Source of the DNA: Rhyacophila brunnea
Lineage: Eukaryota > Arthropoda > Insecta > Trichoptera > Rhyacophilidae
DNA length: 64,000 nt
NCBI GenBank assembly: GCA_022495005.1
Contig: JAGYXB010000665.1
Coordinates: forward strand, 1,612,001 to 1,676,000
Direction: 5' to 3'
Below the pieces are notes generated by a model. That model had not been told where the DNA came from. It did not search any database and was given only the letters and a program-made list of their open reading frames with translations. Shown piece by piece: positions 11,820 to 24,900 of the stretch (positions within the stretch are counted from its first letter, which is position 1; the number at the start of each line of letters is the position of its first letter). The translations under genes were made by a program, and so were the position numbers.

Positions 11820-13240
11820 ATTGAATTCAAATTTTAAATTATATAAATTTATATAGATTAGTGGAATAGTATGAAAAATTGAATGGTACAAAACTTAAAT
11901 AAATTAGAATGACTATTTTATTTTTTGGTGATAAACAATCCATCATTAGGTTATTCATTTTCTCAGTATAGGATTATAGTGTTACAGTTACATGGTATAA
12001 AATAAAATCAAAATTGTATTCTGTTATACGCAAAAAAGTCTCTCTGATACACACAAATTGACCTTCTCACGTAAGTATATTAATACAGTATTTTTATTTG
12101 TATTTTTTTTCTTTCTAAATCATTGATCATAATATTCTCAACTATCACTCTGACAAGTATTTGGCAGCTTCTACAAAGGTCACTCAACATTTCAACCTCA
12201 CACTCTCACCTGAAAAAAAGATTGACGAGATAAACTAACATTGTAAACCTTTTGTGGCATTCAGACTGGCGCCACTAAATCTATACGTCTATAATTGCGC
12301 ATTAAATTATCTAAGTATATAATTAATATTGTTTATTAGTAATTTTTAAATTTTAAGGCCCTCTAAGTTGTGTGTCACTGCAGGTACAAGGTAATGAAAG
12401 AAGGCGGATAGCGAAATAAATTGCATGATAATCTTGATACCTCTTGGTACCTCTATGTACCCACCCTAACTTATGCAGCACTTCCGTTTAAAACTGATAA
12501 TGGAGTTAGCGTAATAAACACGGCCGATTAATGAAGAAAGTAAGATCTGTTTTTCTGATTGTCAAGATCTGGCTGTTTTTATTACATCTAATTTTTAGAA
12601 ACAATCAACAAATATTTTTGTTTAGAATTTTTTTTTTTCACTTTTCAATTTAATTTATATTTTATGATACGATATTAAATCCATCTGAAAATCGTCAATA
12701 AATACGAAAACTGTAATATACAAGCTAGTGCGTAATACGCGAGCTTTTTATTTTGTTGTTTATATAAAATTTCGTTTAAATGATGACATAATACTAAGTC
12801 ACTTGGAGATTGGACAACCACTGGACAAATGCCGTCATACAGTGGTACCCAATGGGCAGTAAACGACCACACGGACCCCTAAAAACCCGCTAAGTAAGAC
12901 GAACTCATAAATTTCGGTGAATATATACGTGTCAGCCTAGGGAGGTATGAGGTGGCCTTCATCCAATTCCAATAGTGGATCGATCCACACTGATGATGGT
13001 GATTAATGATTATAATATCATATTATTACACCTTGAATCGTATTTGTTTACAACTAGAATTCTCTCATTGTGTGTCATAATAATAATTCTTATATGAGAT
13101 ATTATATCACAATGTTTGGAATCGTGTTGTTTTAATTCTGCACTTCCACCTTTCTGTCAACAGTGTTAATACAACACCTTCTGCATAGTACTCAAGTTAA
13201 GAACATGGGTTGTAGGTTTAGAGACTTGGAGCTGGAGGCT
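11820..13240. other. No supported gene
   Basis: AT-rich. GACTGGCGCCACTAAATC near 12267 and GGCCCTCTAAGTTGTGTGTCACTG near 12358-12382 look like decayed hAT-type repeat ends. GATGATGGTGATTAATGATT near 12993 resembles an RTE 3' tail. None is clear enough for a separate call. Confidence 0.3.
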
Positions 13241-13245
13241 CAAGG

Positions 13246-13626
13246 CACTGGCCGATTTGAGGGCGCCCCACGATAAAAAATATAATGAAACAACAAATTA
13301 TTCCATCTACAAATAATTATTATTGAAGATAACAGTAATGCCACAAACCTAATTAATAATATTATTAGTGTTTTATTTTTTGTGTACGAGTACGCGTCTA
13401 TTTGATTGGTTATGTTATGTAGGCCACTTGATGTGAGTTGCAGGGATTGCATTATGCTGTGGAAAATATTTTATGACTACCTACTCTACTTGTAAGAAAT
13501 ATGCATCTTTTTAACATCTTGGTACAATTTAATAATTGTATGACTAATTTTGACTGTTTCGAGGCCCCCTTTTAAATTTTATGACGAATCGACTGCGTCA
13601 TCTGCGTCGAAGAAAAATCGCCACTG
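13246..13626. mobile_element. hAT-like non-autonomous element
   Basis: The left end reads CACTGGCCGATTTGAGGGCG. The right end in reverse complement reads CAGTGGCGATTTTTCTTCG, continuing to GACGCAGATGACGCAG. The imperfect TIRs are of the CAGTGGCG type common in hAT elements. The body shares GGCCCCCTTTTAAATTT and TGCGTCATCTGCGTC with the fragments at 8160 and 255. No 8-bp duplication remains visible and there is no coding capacity. Confidence 0.5.
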
Positions 13627-13629
13627 AGG

Positions 13630-14685
13630 GACATTACGCGATTATGAAGACGATTTAGTAATAGCTACCTACAAAATATCTATTCACTTCTGGATTTCTC
13701 TCACGAAATTGTTCAGCAATCAGCACTGTGTTGTTCCAATATTATTGTGGGAATGTTAAAATCAATAAAGCTCACATTTATTAATGAGTGCTTATTATGC
13801 CATGTTTACTTTAATTGCACTGCTAATTAGTACTTACGGAGCTATGTTTACATTAGAGCTCGGCTTTATTTTGCATAGACGGGTGCACGTATAGTGTACC
13901 TACCTACCTATTGGGAACAGCCTGTAAGCGTAGATTGAGATACATTAAATTGTAATTCTGGTAAAACAGTGATCGATGGGGTTGTCAGCCAGCAGTGAAC
14001 ACACAATTTACATGCCATCAATAACCACCGCGGTGTACTGTGACGTACGAATTTTCCCATAATTCCTGCGGCGCCGACACAGACGCCCGCCATAATGTTA
14101 CGATCTAATGAAAATGTATTTAGTCTACGTCTATCATACAGCTCGCGACTCGTTACACACGACTAGCGCAATATTTACTCGGTGTGTCTCACTCAGAGCT
14201 GATAGAGCTAAAAGCTCAGTTCCGGGTTTGGTTCGAATCGAAGAATTGAATGTGGCTCGGTACCGGTTCTATAAAAACCCTATACGCTAATGAAACATAA
14301 CTGCTTAGCTGAGGGTATACTATGATTTTTTCATGGTTTTTAAACAACGTTATTTTTGTTTATTCTAATTTATTGATTTATCTACGTTGACAGCTGATTC
14401 GGGTTATAAACCCATATTCTTCCTATCTCTTTGTTTCAATACCATTATAGTGGAGTTCTACCACGTAAACGCCAGTTAAATTAATAAATGAATTTTATTG
14501 TCATAATCAAATATAATATAATATATTATATAATAATTTCACGTGTTTATCGTGATAATCCCTACTTAACATATCAACCTACATAATCTCTTATGTATGC
14601 TTACTTACTGCAGCTGCAGTTTAGAAGAGATCTTTATTTAGCTACGTACTTTTTTTCGACTTATACGAGGTATAAATGAGAACTC
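13630..14685. other. No recognised feature
   Basis: Short frames at 13908-14093 (minus) and 14108-14290 (plus) have no domain. GGTTTGGTTCGAATCG near 14225 is similar to a tRNA B box, but no cloverleaf or SINE body is visible around it. Confidence 0.25.
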
Positions 14686-14689
14686 TGCC

Positions 14690-15072
14690 ATTCTGGGCAG
14701 TGTTGACCTGTGTGTCCCTGATAACTATCTTGCCAAACTTGCCAACCTGCCACTGGTAATGCCAATTGGGAGGGCGATAACTATGTTCAACCAAATTGGT
14801 TCGGGTGTTGATATATTCCGCTTGCGTGAGGTGAATTTAGGTGGACGCTATTTTATAAATTCTTAAAATAGGTCTCCTTGGCAAACTCGGTGGACTTCTA
14901 GAACTTATTTTCACTGCTTTTGTATGTTTATATTACGTCCCCTTTTTATATTTTCATTTTTATCCATTTTATTACTTTTCTTTTTCTTTCTTCTAATGTT
15001 TCATGTCATGTTGTGAACGCATTAAACTTATAATTTGTAATGTTCACAATATGTTAAAAAAAAAAAAAAAAT
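14690..15072 (+). mobile_element. LINE 3' end with poly(A) tail
   Basis: A coding-like frame ends near 14865 (GSVDLCVPDNYLAKLANL ... VDIFRLREVNLGGRYFINS then a stop). It is followed by an AT-rich 3' UTR and a run of about 15 A ending at 15071. The UTR segment ATGTCATGTTGTGAACGC recurs at 2326. This is the structure of a 5'-truncated non-LTR retrotransposon. I do not recognise the clade. Confidence 0.5.
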
Positions 15073-15700
15073 TGAAATAATTCGTTTGATAGGCTCCTTC
15101 CACACTAGTAACATCGAAGGAGGGATGTATACAATACCCACCTATATCAATTGCAAGTCTGAAACTGCAATATATTATTGTATTGAGTAAGAGTAAACGG
15201 CTTAAATCTGTATATATAGACAATATACATTAGCGGGCCATATTTACCAGGATTACAATCACTACCCAGTGCCTACCTATTAATAAGAAGAAGAGGTACT
15301 AAACAATGAACAATCAGTCGTGACGGCACATAGTGGATACAAAATTATTATAAACATGACCTTTAAAAAAAAAACGATAAATGTCATCCATCTAGAATAA
15401 AAAACAATCTCTTTTGGACAATAACGTAATAGGAAAAGTGACACTCATAGTAACATTTAAAGTTGGTAGGTAGTAAAATCTTGTCAGCGTTGTAGGCGAA
15501 AATAATAATTATGCTTTCAACGTACCCCACTGTGAAACATTATATTATTACCTTTCCTTACGTTTTTTGCATGACCTGCCTCCCACATGGAACGTCACTG
15601 CTTAAAAAAAGCCAATATTCATAAGAAATGAAAATTTAACCGATTTATTTATTCTTCTATACAACAATAAAGAAAAAATCAGTTTATATTTAATAGATTC
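15073..15700. other. Interval downstream of the UGT gene
   Basis: Non-coding. On the minus strand this is the region after the UGT stop codon. AATAAA hexamers occur directly at the stop (GAATAAAC, about 15705-15712) and again near 15645, which are candidate polyadenylation signals. Nothing else was recognised. Confidence 0.35.
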
Positions 15701-15707
15701 TCAATGT

Positions 15708-15966
15708 TTATTCAACTTTCTTTTTGTCGCGTCTGAAAAAAAATGCCACCATTTTCTTTCGCATGAAAAATAAAAACCAAATCGCGACTAGAAAAGCGAT
15801 GATAATGTCCAGCCCTGACTGCCGAATAAATCCGTAGTCCTGTGCTGGTGACCGAAGCCTATTGGAAGATCCATGTCGCAAAGCATACTCGGTCCAAAAG
15901 ACAGCTCGATCCAATGGTGTCTGAGGTTGATCCCGAATTGAGTGAGAGATTAACGCCATGTTTTCT
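15708..15966 (-). CDS. UGT exon 4 (C-terminal anchor)
   Basis: Acceptor TTTCAG|AGAAAA completes the split Arg codon. It encodes ENMALISHSIRDQPQTPLDR, AVFWTEYALRHG (a conserved UGT block), the membrane segment DIIIAFLVAIWFLFF and the lysine-rich tail ending KKVE, with TAA stop at 15710-15708. Confidence 0.92.
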
Positions 15967-18900
15967 CTGAAACTGATAATATTTATACATAAGTAAATAA
16001 AAATCTCTACAATTCATGTTGTATTTTACCACCACGAAGTAAGAGAGAAATTATTACGTATTAGAATTACCATCAGTTATCAGTGTCACAGATATACCTA
16101 TGTAGTCTTCGTATCTCTTAAGGGGGGACGTGCGCCGCGTAGGTCAAAATTGAGGTTTTATGGTGTTTTCAAAGCATGATCCTGGACATTCCCTAAACGT
16201 TGTAGATAATCTATTTACATAATTTTGAAGCCTTATTATCTTTTATATTTATTTTAAACATTTGATGACTGCATAAAGTATTTTTATTACATAAAATAGT
16301 ATTCTTTTAAACCTCTCGATCTTATGTTTTAGAATATAGTCATATTTCATCCATGTGCAGTGGTGTTAAAAATTTTTACATTTATTAATTTTTAAACGCA
16401 TTTATAAAACCATTAGTAAAATTTATGTTGACATTATTATAGGAAAATATTTACGATAAAAAATTATATTGATAATCTCTGTGATCCCAAATTTGACAAG
16501 AATTAGGCATTTTATTATTCAACATTCCTTAAACGTTGTAGATACAACGTTTAAGGAATGTCCAGGATCATACTTTGAAAATACCATAAAACTTCATTTT
16601 GACCTACGTGGAGCACGTTGGCCGTTAAGTAAACATTCTCATATTTTTATCAATCGGCAATACCCAGAATTCTACACTGTTGTATATGTATACAAACATC
16701 GCATACATTCTAATTCAATCTTGAAACTCGATTAATTCCATATATTCCACACAAACGATTTGTTTCCAATTATCCTGCGTTTGTTAAGACTCAATTTATT
16801 TGCGATTTTTTTCTATTCTTCTGAGTTTTAGATACCTAAACCCGTATTTACACGTGAGCTTAATCTCGCATAGTAACAAGGACGAAAAAAAATTGTGTTA
16901 TCAAACTTTAATAATGTTGAGTCAAGTTTTTGTTACATTCACGACAGTGTCGATATTAAGACTGTTACGGCAAGCCTTGGAATTATATACGTACCTTTAA
17001 AAATATATCTCATTCCATCACTCATACTATATTAACTCATTTAGTCACAATAATAAATTGGCTTTTAAAGTATGAATTGGTGTGTCAATATAATACTATC
17101 TAGGTAGATGAAATACCTGGAATCGTGTAGTAAACTATCTATTGCATCTGCAATCAAATCTGTTGATAGCTTCTCTCTGTTAAGTTGTATAGCAATTCCT
17201 CTCTCGGCAGCTCGCGCTGCATTATGCTTTTGATCAATAATAAATGGCAGAAGAAGCTGTGGTACTCCATACCAAGCAGCTTCTTGGCAGCTTAATGCAC
17301 CTCCGTGTCCGATGAAAAGTTTCGTCATTGGGTGCGCTGAAATTAATAATATTTTAACAAAATAGATAAAAAAAATACAGTAAATCACCATATCTACTCA
17401 AAGACGGATCATAATAATTATTGACTTAACTAATTATTAACATTCTATTTACAACTCCCAACAAGCAATCGACACCGTTACGCTGCATCTAAATACACAT
17501 AGATATCGATTGAAAATTATTTTAAAAAGAAGATCTAAATTTTACCCAGCCAGCGAGATTGAAATACTAGAACTAGGCCGGCCGATTATAATTGCAACGT
17601 ACCTACTAATCCCGATACAATGATGGGTGGCAATTAGGTATATTATCTCAATTAATAATTTAAAATCATGCAAACATTGTCAGGAAATAAGAATTTACCG
17701 AGTATCGACACTACACCCGAATGTTTTAGCATCAAGGATCCTGGCCCCTGTGTCTCTTTCTACTAAGTTCAACCACCGCAGTCTCCCGACCGTCTTTTAC
17801 TATTGGGTTAAAGGTCAGTCTCATGTCAGTATATTTTTTCAGCATTTCCCATATTATTATATATAAATTATTTTTTTTTTTTTTTTATTTGGAAGCAATT
17901 GAGCTCTTCTCTGAATGGAAGGCTATTCTGCTTTACAATGGTTTACAAAAGTATACATACATTTTTTTTTAACGACAGGCATAAATAGTTACATTGTTAA
18001 TGATACAGAATTACATTTTTGTTACACTATACACTAGACATTTACGTTACATTTTTGGAGAAATTCATGTACAATTTTCATAACTGAAATATTTGGTTTT
18101 GCCAGGAACGAATTAAGGAGGGTATAACCTGCATTTCCCCAACTTATTCAATAACACTTCTCTCTCCTGGTCATAGGCATCACATTGCCAGACAATGTGG
18201 TTAAGATCTTGAGTGGGATGTCCACACTGACACTGAGGGCTATCTACCACTTTAATTTTGTACAATGATTCATTGAGACTGTGATGCCCTGTCCTGCTTC
18301 TAGCTAGAAATGGTGTCGTTTAACCATGTTTCCACGCCTATAAAAATATCAATTTCATCTAGCATCACTCTAAGCTCCTCTAGTCTATATATAAATTATT
18401 TGACATGTTTTTCGAATTCGCATACATTGAGCACGTGCTGTGCACATTTACTCTACATATTAGTTCCATACTCTGGATACAAATGCATTTTTTTAAATGT
18501 GATTTTTCCCGACCAGGGATTCAAACCCGAAACCCACGACTTAATAAACCGCCACCTTACCGTACAAATAAAAAATCGAAAGTAACGATGTTAAAGAAAA
18601 CTTTATTGTTACATTTTATAGAGAAATCACAGAAGGCGCATAATATGTAAGAAAACTAAACTTCTTTGATAGCAAGACTAAATAAATATCAATAGATTTT
18701 TTTCGTTTCTTTGGCACCATTCAAAATACGTACTAAAATTTAAGTAACGACATATTAATACAATTTGTTTTTATTAAACACACTTAAATAATTTTGAAAA
18801 CACTTCTGAGAAAATATATAACCAACAGGAAAAATCTTTTTTTGATACGACACCCAGCAGGAATCAAATCTGCGGGATACGCGCCCACGCACATCGACCA

Positions 18901-21900
18901 CAATACTATAGACATCATATCTAATTGCGACAAATTTTAACGAATGGCTCTTACGATACTCTCTGAAGCGCTTTCTGAATTTTGTGTTTAGTGTTTTTAT
19001 GTTCAATTTTATTGTGATAACCCGAAATATTTATATATTTGCTATGTGTGTCACTGACGTATCTACCTCAACATAGTTTTTATATTTTAATATAGGTTAC
19101 CTACCTACATATATATATATACCTATATACTTAAATGATTTTCCTGTATTTTATTGCAAATACATTTTCAATTTAACATTTTCCTCAACATTGAAGATAG
19201 TGTTAATACTATCTACCTATTATAAATAAGTTTTCCTTAAAATTTATTATTATATGAAACCAGTGAAAGCAGCTGCAATGACCATAATTTATGGAAACTT
19301 TTTTATGAATGCGTCTTGCGTCGAACTTTGGGTGCAGGTATACTTTCGGCTTTTCGTGTTCCCTTATTTATTTCCTGCGCAATTTCATCAAGTCAAAAAG
19401 AAACCTTCATAATAAATAACGTAAATAAATAATTCCGTAAGCAATGACCACATGGAACTTTGAAAGCGGCTGATATCACGCAAATCTGGCTTATCTTTCA
19501 GATATTGGAAACCCCACCACACAATAATTTGGCCATTCATTCCCCAGAAAAACTTGGTTTTATGTTTTTACGACAGACCAACATGATATTTTTACATCGC
19601 AGCCAATACAAAAAATACTATGTCAAATTTATTCAAATTTTTTACCATCACACAAAACATATTTTATAGTATTTTTCACATACCTAGTGTCAAGAATGGG
19701 GAGGGAACGAGTCCAATAAACAAAAACTTATTAAAAGAAAAAAAACTATTACGGCGTAGATAGTAAAGTTTACAATATTCTATCTATAAATTGTCAATGT
19801 TTGTTTGACTTTTTGACTTTGACTTTTGAGTATGACTCGATGATTGTTTTCGAGAAATAAAATGAAATCAAACGATGACGCATGCGTCATGACTGCATTA
19901 GGTAGGTACATACTTGCTGTTTTCGAAGCACAGGTCTACGCCTGAGCCTTGATTTCTCGAAATTTGGAACCTGTTAAAATGTTTATTAAACATCGTATTG
20001 CTAGTTTTGGACATTTATATCGTTACTTAAATAAAACATATTTATATTATTTGACAGCAGGCAGTCTTCCTATAAGACCATCAAAAGCTGGCTCTGACAT
20101 ATCTTCGAATTGCGATCAATGTATTTAATGTGTTATCTTTTAAAACATTTAAGATTTACCTGGACAACTGTCATTTTAATTGCTATTTTTGGAACCAACG
20201 CGATGGAATTTACTGGCACATTTGTTGATATGACTCTCGCTTCATCTTTCAGCTTCTTCTAGCTTTCCTATACAATTCTACATTCATAATATATTCTGGG
20301 ATAACTAACGATCTATGAGTGACTAAGACTTATTTTGGGGGGGGGGGGATATAATGCCGGGTCCACACTGGCAACATGTCGCCGGCCACCTCGTTAAATT
20401 TTACGATGATTATCATAATTGCTTAAGAAATTTTACGATAATTGTCATACTTATCGTAAAATTTAACGAGGTTGCCGGCGACATGTTGCCAGTGTGGACC
20501 CGGCATAAGAATGATTCGTGACATATCAGTGGTTATTATTGATATTGCTACTAATTAATACACGTATACTTGCGAAATCTATTATTTTTAAACGCGAATA
20601 TGATATGTTTTAAATAAATCAACCCATATTGCCCGGCATGTTTCGATTTGTCTCCCTAATCAGATTTCAATAAATCATTATAACATATTATAAACAACTT
20701 ATACTTGGTTACTGTTACTTATATCCAGCTCTAAATCAATGTATAGGTAAGTATAAGTATAACTGAAAGTATCTCTCGAGATCGATCACTGAAAATATTG
20801 CAATCTGAATGAGAAATAATTTTATTTATGCAATAATACATAGATGTGAAAACTATTTTTATTTATTAGATTTCTGTCAAATTTTATGTGCGCTTAAGGG
20901 GGGACATGCTCGTCGAAGGTCAAAATTGAGTTTTTATTGTATTTTCAAACCATGATCCTGACACTCCTTAAACGTTGTAGATAATCTATTTATATAATTT
21001 TGAAGCCTTATTATCCTTTATAGTTATTTTAAACATTTGATGACTGCATAAAGTATTTTTGTTATATAAAATAGTATTCTTTTAAACCTCTCGCTCTAAT
21101 GTTTTAGAATATAGTCATATTTCGGTACATAACTGTGCAGTGGTGTTAAGATTTTTTATGTTTATTAATTTTTAAACGCATTTATGAAAACATTAGTATA
21201 ATTTATTACGAGATAATTTTTGTAAAATATTCACGATAAAAAATTATATTGATAATCTCTGTGATCCCAAATTTGACAAGAATTAGGCATTTTATTATTC
21301 AAAAAATCGGCAAGATTAACACATTTCAAGATGATTCTAAAGATATTTTTTATAAGCTATGTCTTCGACCATTCAAGTGTGATAAACATCTGATGAATAA
21401 TGATTGCTTTATAATAATTATTGACCTAAGAATAAGGTAGTGTTTTTTTGAAATACGTCATTTCTTTTGGCATTCCCCAGTGGTTAAGCTACAACATACG
21501 GCCGTAGCCATAAATTGACAAACTATAATTAAAGTAGGGAGTAAAATTATGTTAACGCGCGTTTTTGAACATGTACCTAACCGAATTTTTTTATTTTTTT
21601 TTTAAACGATACATGTTCAAACACGCGCGTCAATATCATTTTACTCCCTACTTTAATTATAGTTTGTCAATTTATGGCTACGGCCGTATGTTGTAGCTTA
21701 ACCACTGGGAATGACAAAAGAAATGGCGTATTTCAAAAAAACACTACCTTATTCTTAGGTCAATAATTATCATAAAGCAATCATTATTCATAAGATGTTT
21801 ATCACACTTGAATGGTCAAAGATATAGCTTATAATAAGTATCTTTAAAATTATCTTCAAATGTGTTAATCTTGCCGATTTTTTGAATAATAAATGCCTAA

Positions 21901-24900
21901 TTCTTGTCAAATTTGGGATCACAGAGATTATCAATATAATTTTTTATCGTGAATATTTTACAAAAAATTATCTCGTAATAAATTATACTAATGGTTTTAT
22001 AAATGCGTTTAAAAATTAATAAATGTAAAAAATCTTAACACCACTGCACAGTTATGTACCGAAATATGACTATATTCTAAACATTAGAGCGAGAGGTTTA
22101 AAAGAATACTATTTTATGTAACAAAAATACTTTATGCAGTCATCAAATGTTTAAAATAATTATAAAGGATAATAAGGCTTCAAAATTACATAAATAGATT
22201 ATCTACAACGTTTAAGGAGTGTCCAGGATCATGGTTTGAAAATACAATAAAAACTCAATTTTGACCTTCGACGAGCATGTCCCCCCTTAAATCCCACCCT
22301 TTTCACTAAACGTCACCACCGATTTTCATATATTTTGGAAGCATGAATGACCAATTGAAATAATCCATCAAATCAATTCAAATTGTATTACATACTTAGT
22401 CATCATTTTTTTCTCGCGCTGTGCTGTATTTAAATTTGAACAAATACGTACATTTCATTATTCGTGGTTATACTTGCAAGGAAAACGTTAAATATAATAG
22501 CATACAACTTCTGCGACCTATCTATATGAACAGGTATATTCCCTAGTATTAATAACAAAACCATCGGAATCATATCTTCATTAGTGACAATCTCCTATTA
22601 AATTGTATAAGCAAAACTCATTAACCTATACTACAAAAATATTAAAATATACATAATATAGTAGGTAAATAAAAACATGGACATGTCATATCAATTTATA
22701 TGTATGCTTAGAAATTTCTATCATGTTCGATGGTTCAATGGAAACCATTTCTTTTCATGAGATGGTATTAAAGATCATAATAAAAAAAGAATTTTGTATT
22801 TAGTAGAGTGTGTTATGCTATGATTGATTGCACCACCCAAAAGCTGTATTTTGCCAAGTTTACGCGAGTGTTTACGCGCAACCAAACAAACTATTTTTAC
22901 ACATGAGATAAACATTCCCACGCGTTTACGTTTTTATTTTATTTTGCTTCAATAAGTAGATATAAATCAAAATGTTGGTTTCTTTTTAAAAGCGATTTCT
23001 TACATAAACCGAACCTGTATTTAATGCATTCATATTTTGCATAACATCACCATTAAAATAAATATCAACGCAATGTTGATGATACCAATTTTATTATAAA
23101 AAAAAATAGTTTAAGACGTTATTTAGAAAATTTGTACAATGGAAACATTTTCAGTGCGATCCGTTTTGTTGAAGCTAAATACCTAGTCACCTAATTAAAA
23201 AGAAGTATAATTATTTATCTACCTACTTCACTTACCTATATCCTGTTGGAGATATTAAATGTACATTATATAGAAAGAAATCAGATATATACTTATGCTA
23301 GTTTTTTATCACACATAATAATTTAATCTTACGATCAATCTGATAATATTAGGTATATGACAAAACTGATCTTAAAATGTGATAAAAGTTCTAAAAATAT
23401 AAAGTAATCAAATAACACAATCAGTACATTTATTATTTACCACTATATTATATTATAAGTAAACTAAGTATAATAAATTTTATTACTATGTAGTTTATGT
23501 ACCTACAGAACATAACTACATAAATACGTTACTTTATCATTTTTATTGCTTAAGATTTATATTTGTGAATTTAATTTATAATTATTGATCCTTAAATTAA
23601 TATATATTATTATGATATGGTTGTATTTATATTATGAAAAGAGAACATAATATACATATTATGTAAGGCTAATTTCATAATATTATATTCTTACTTAAGT
23701 CAGTTTCGGTTCACAAAAGATACATGAAAAACTGATTATTAAAAAAGGTTTATGTGTGGAAATAAAAATTGGTAATTACAATAATATTATGATTGTAAAA
23801 GTATCTCCATATTATTATATGTGTGCTGTATTATAGTGGATGCCCACTAGGAGTTGAATTTTAATAACATTAAAACGATTTTTTGTGGAATGATTCTGCT
23901 TGTAATTTTTATCACGCCAGTTTTCATCAACAAGAAGCATTTCACAGAACGACAGTTAAAATCTTCCCGATATGCGAACACCATCCATTTGCCGAAACTT
24001 GACAAGCATTCCTACAATTCCTCGCAAAAGGATGAAATACGGATATAAAAAGCGAATATTAACACATCCAGGCGATATATTAGAATAAATTTACATGATT
24101 TTCCACTTCTTACCGAGAATATCGTTTTGGGGCATCCACGCTCTTATCATAACGTTCTTCGACAGAGCGTGTTTCATTTGGGCAGGGTCATATTTCCACA
24201 CAAATCTGTACGAAGGGAACCGTTTAAAGGCGTCCAGGAAGTACTTCACTTGTGAAGAAGTAAAATGCTCCGATTTTATATTGGTCCCAAGAGCAAAATA
24301 GACAATTCCGGCACTTGCTTCGCCAATGAAATCACTCAAATCCTGCAATTAAAAAATAACAATACAGGTCCATAGCTGCAATTAAATTTATTTATGTTTC
24401 AATTAATTTTCTACAAGAAACGAAATAGAAAATATATACTAGTACGCCTAGTAAAAAAAATAGTTGTTTTCAAATTATCAGCAGTGGCGATGGGTGCCTT
24501 TTGAAGAAAGGTAGGCTATGGTAGGAAACTGAAAAAACATCCTAGATAACCATATTTACGATACTTGAATTTGAATTTTGTTTCAGCTTCAGTTTACTAT
24601 TATAAACTAACATTTAAAAAAGACAATCGAACATGAGCTAATACATTCTACGGCTTCATTGGATAGTCTTCTTATCCAATAAACAACCATACACAATAGG
24701 CGAAAAGGTAGATGCAGTCTTTGGAACCAATGGGTCTATTCTATTCTATACACAAGGCAGCTATCAGCGGCTATCGACGGTAGTTTATCATATATATGTA
24801 TTGAGGTTTATAATTGTTAAAATAAATCAGCTGTCTAAACTGTACTTTTGAAATGTTTTTGGGTTACTTATTAAAATATTGTATTTTACCCAAGGTAGGC

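Noticed and set aside
18838..18905. tRNA gene on the minus strand
   Set aside because: Only a weak B-box-like segment; no anticodon stem.
23854..24048. Hydrophobic plus-strand frame as a small membrane-protein gene
   Set aside because: It begins with TTG, not ATG, has no recognised homologue, and lies in the UGT intron on the opposite strand with no visible partner exon.
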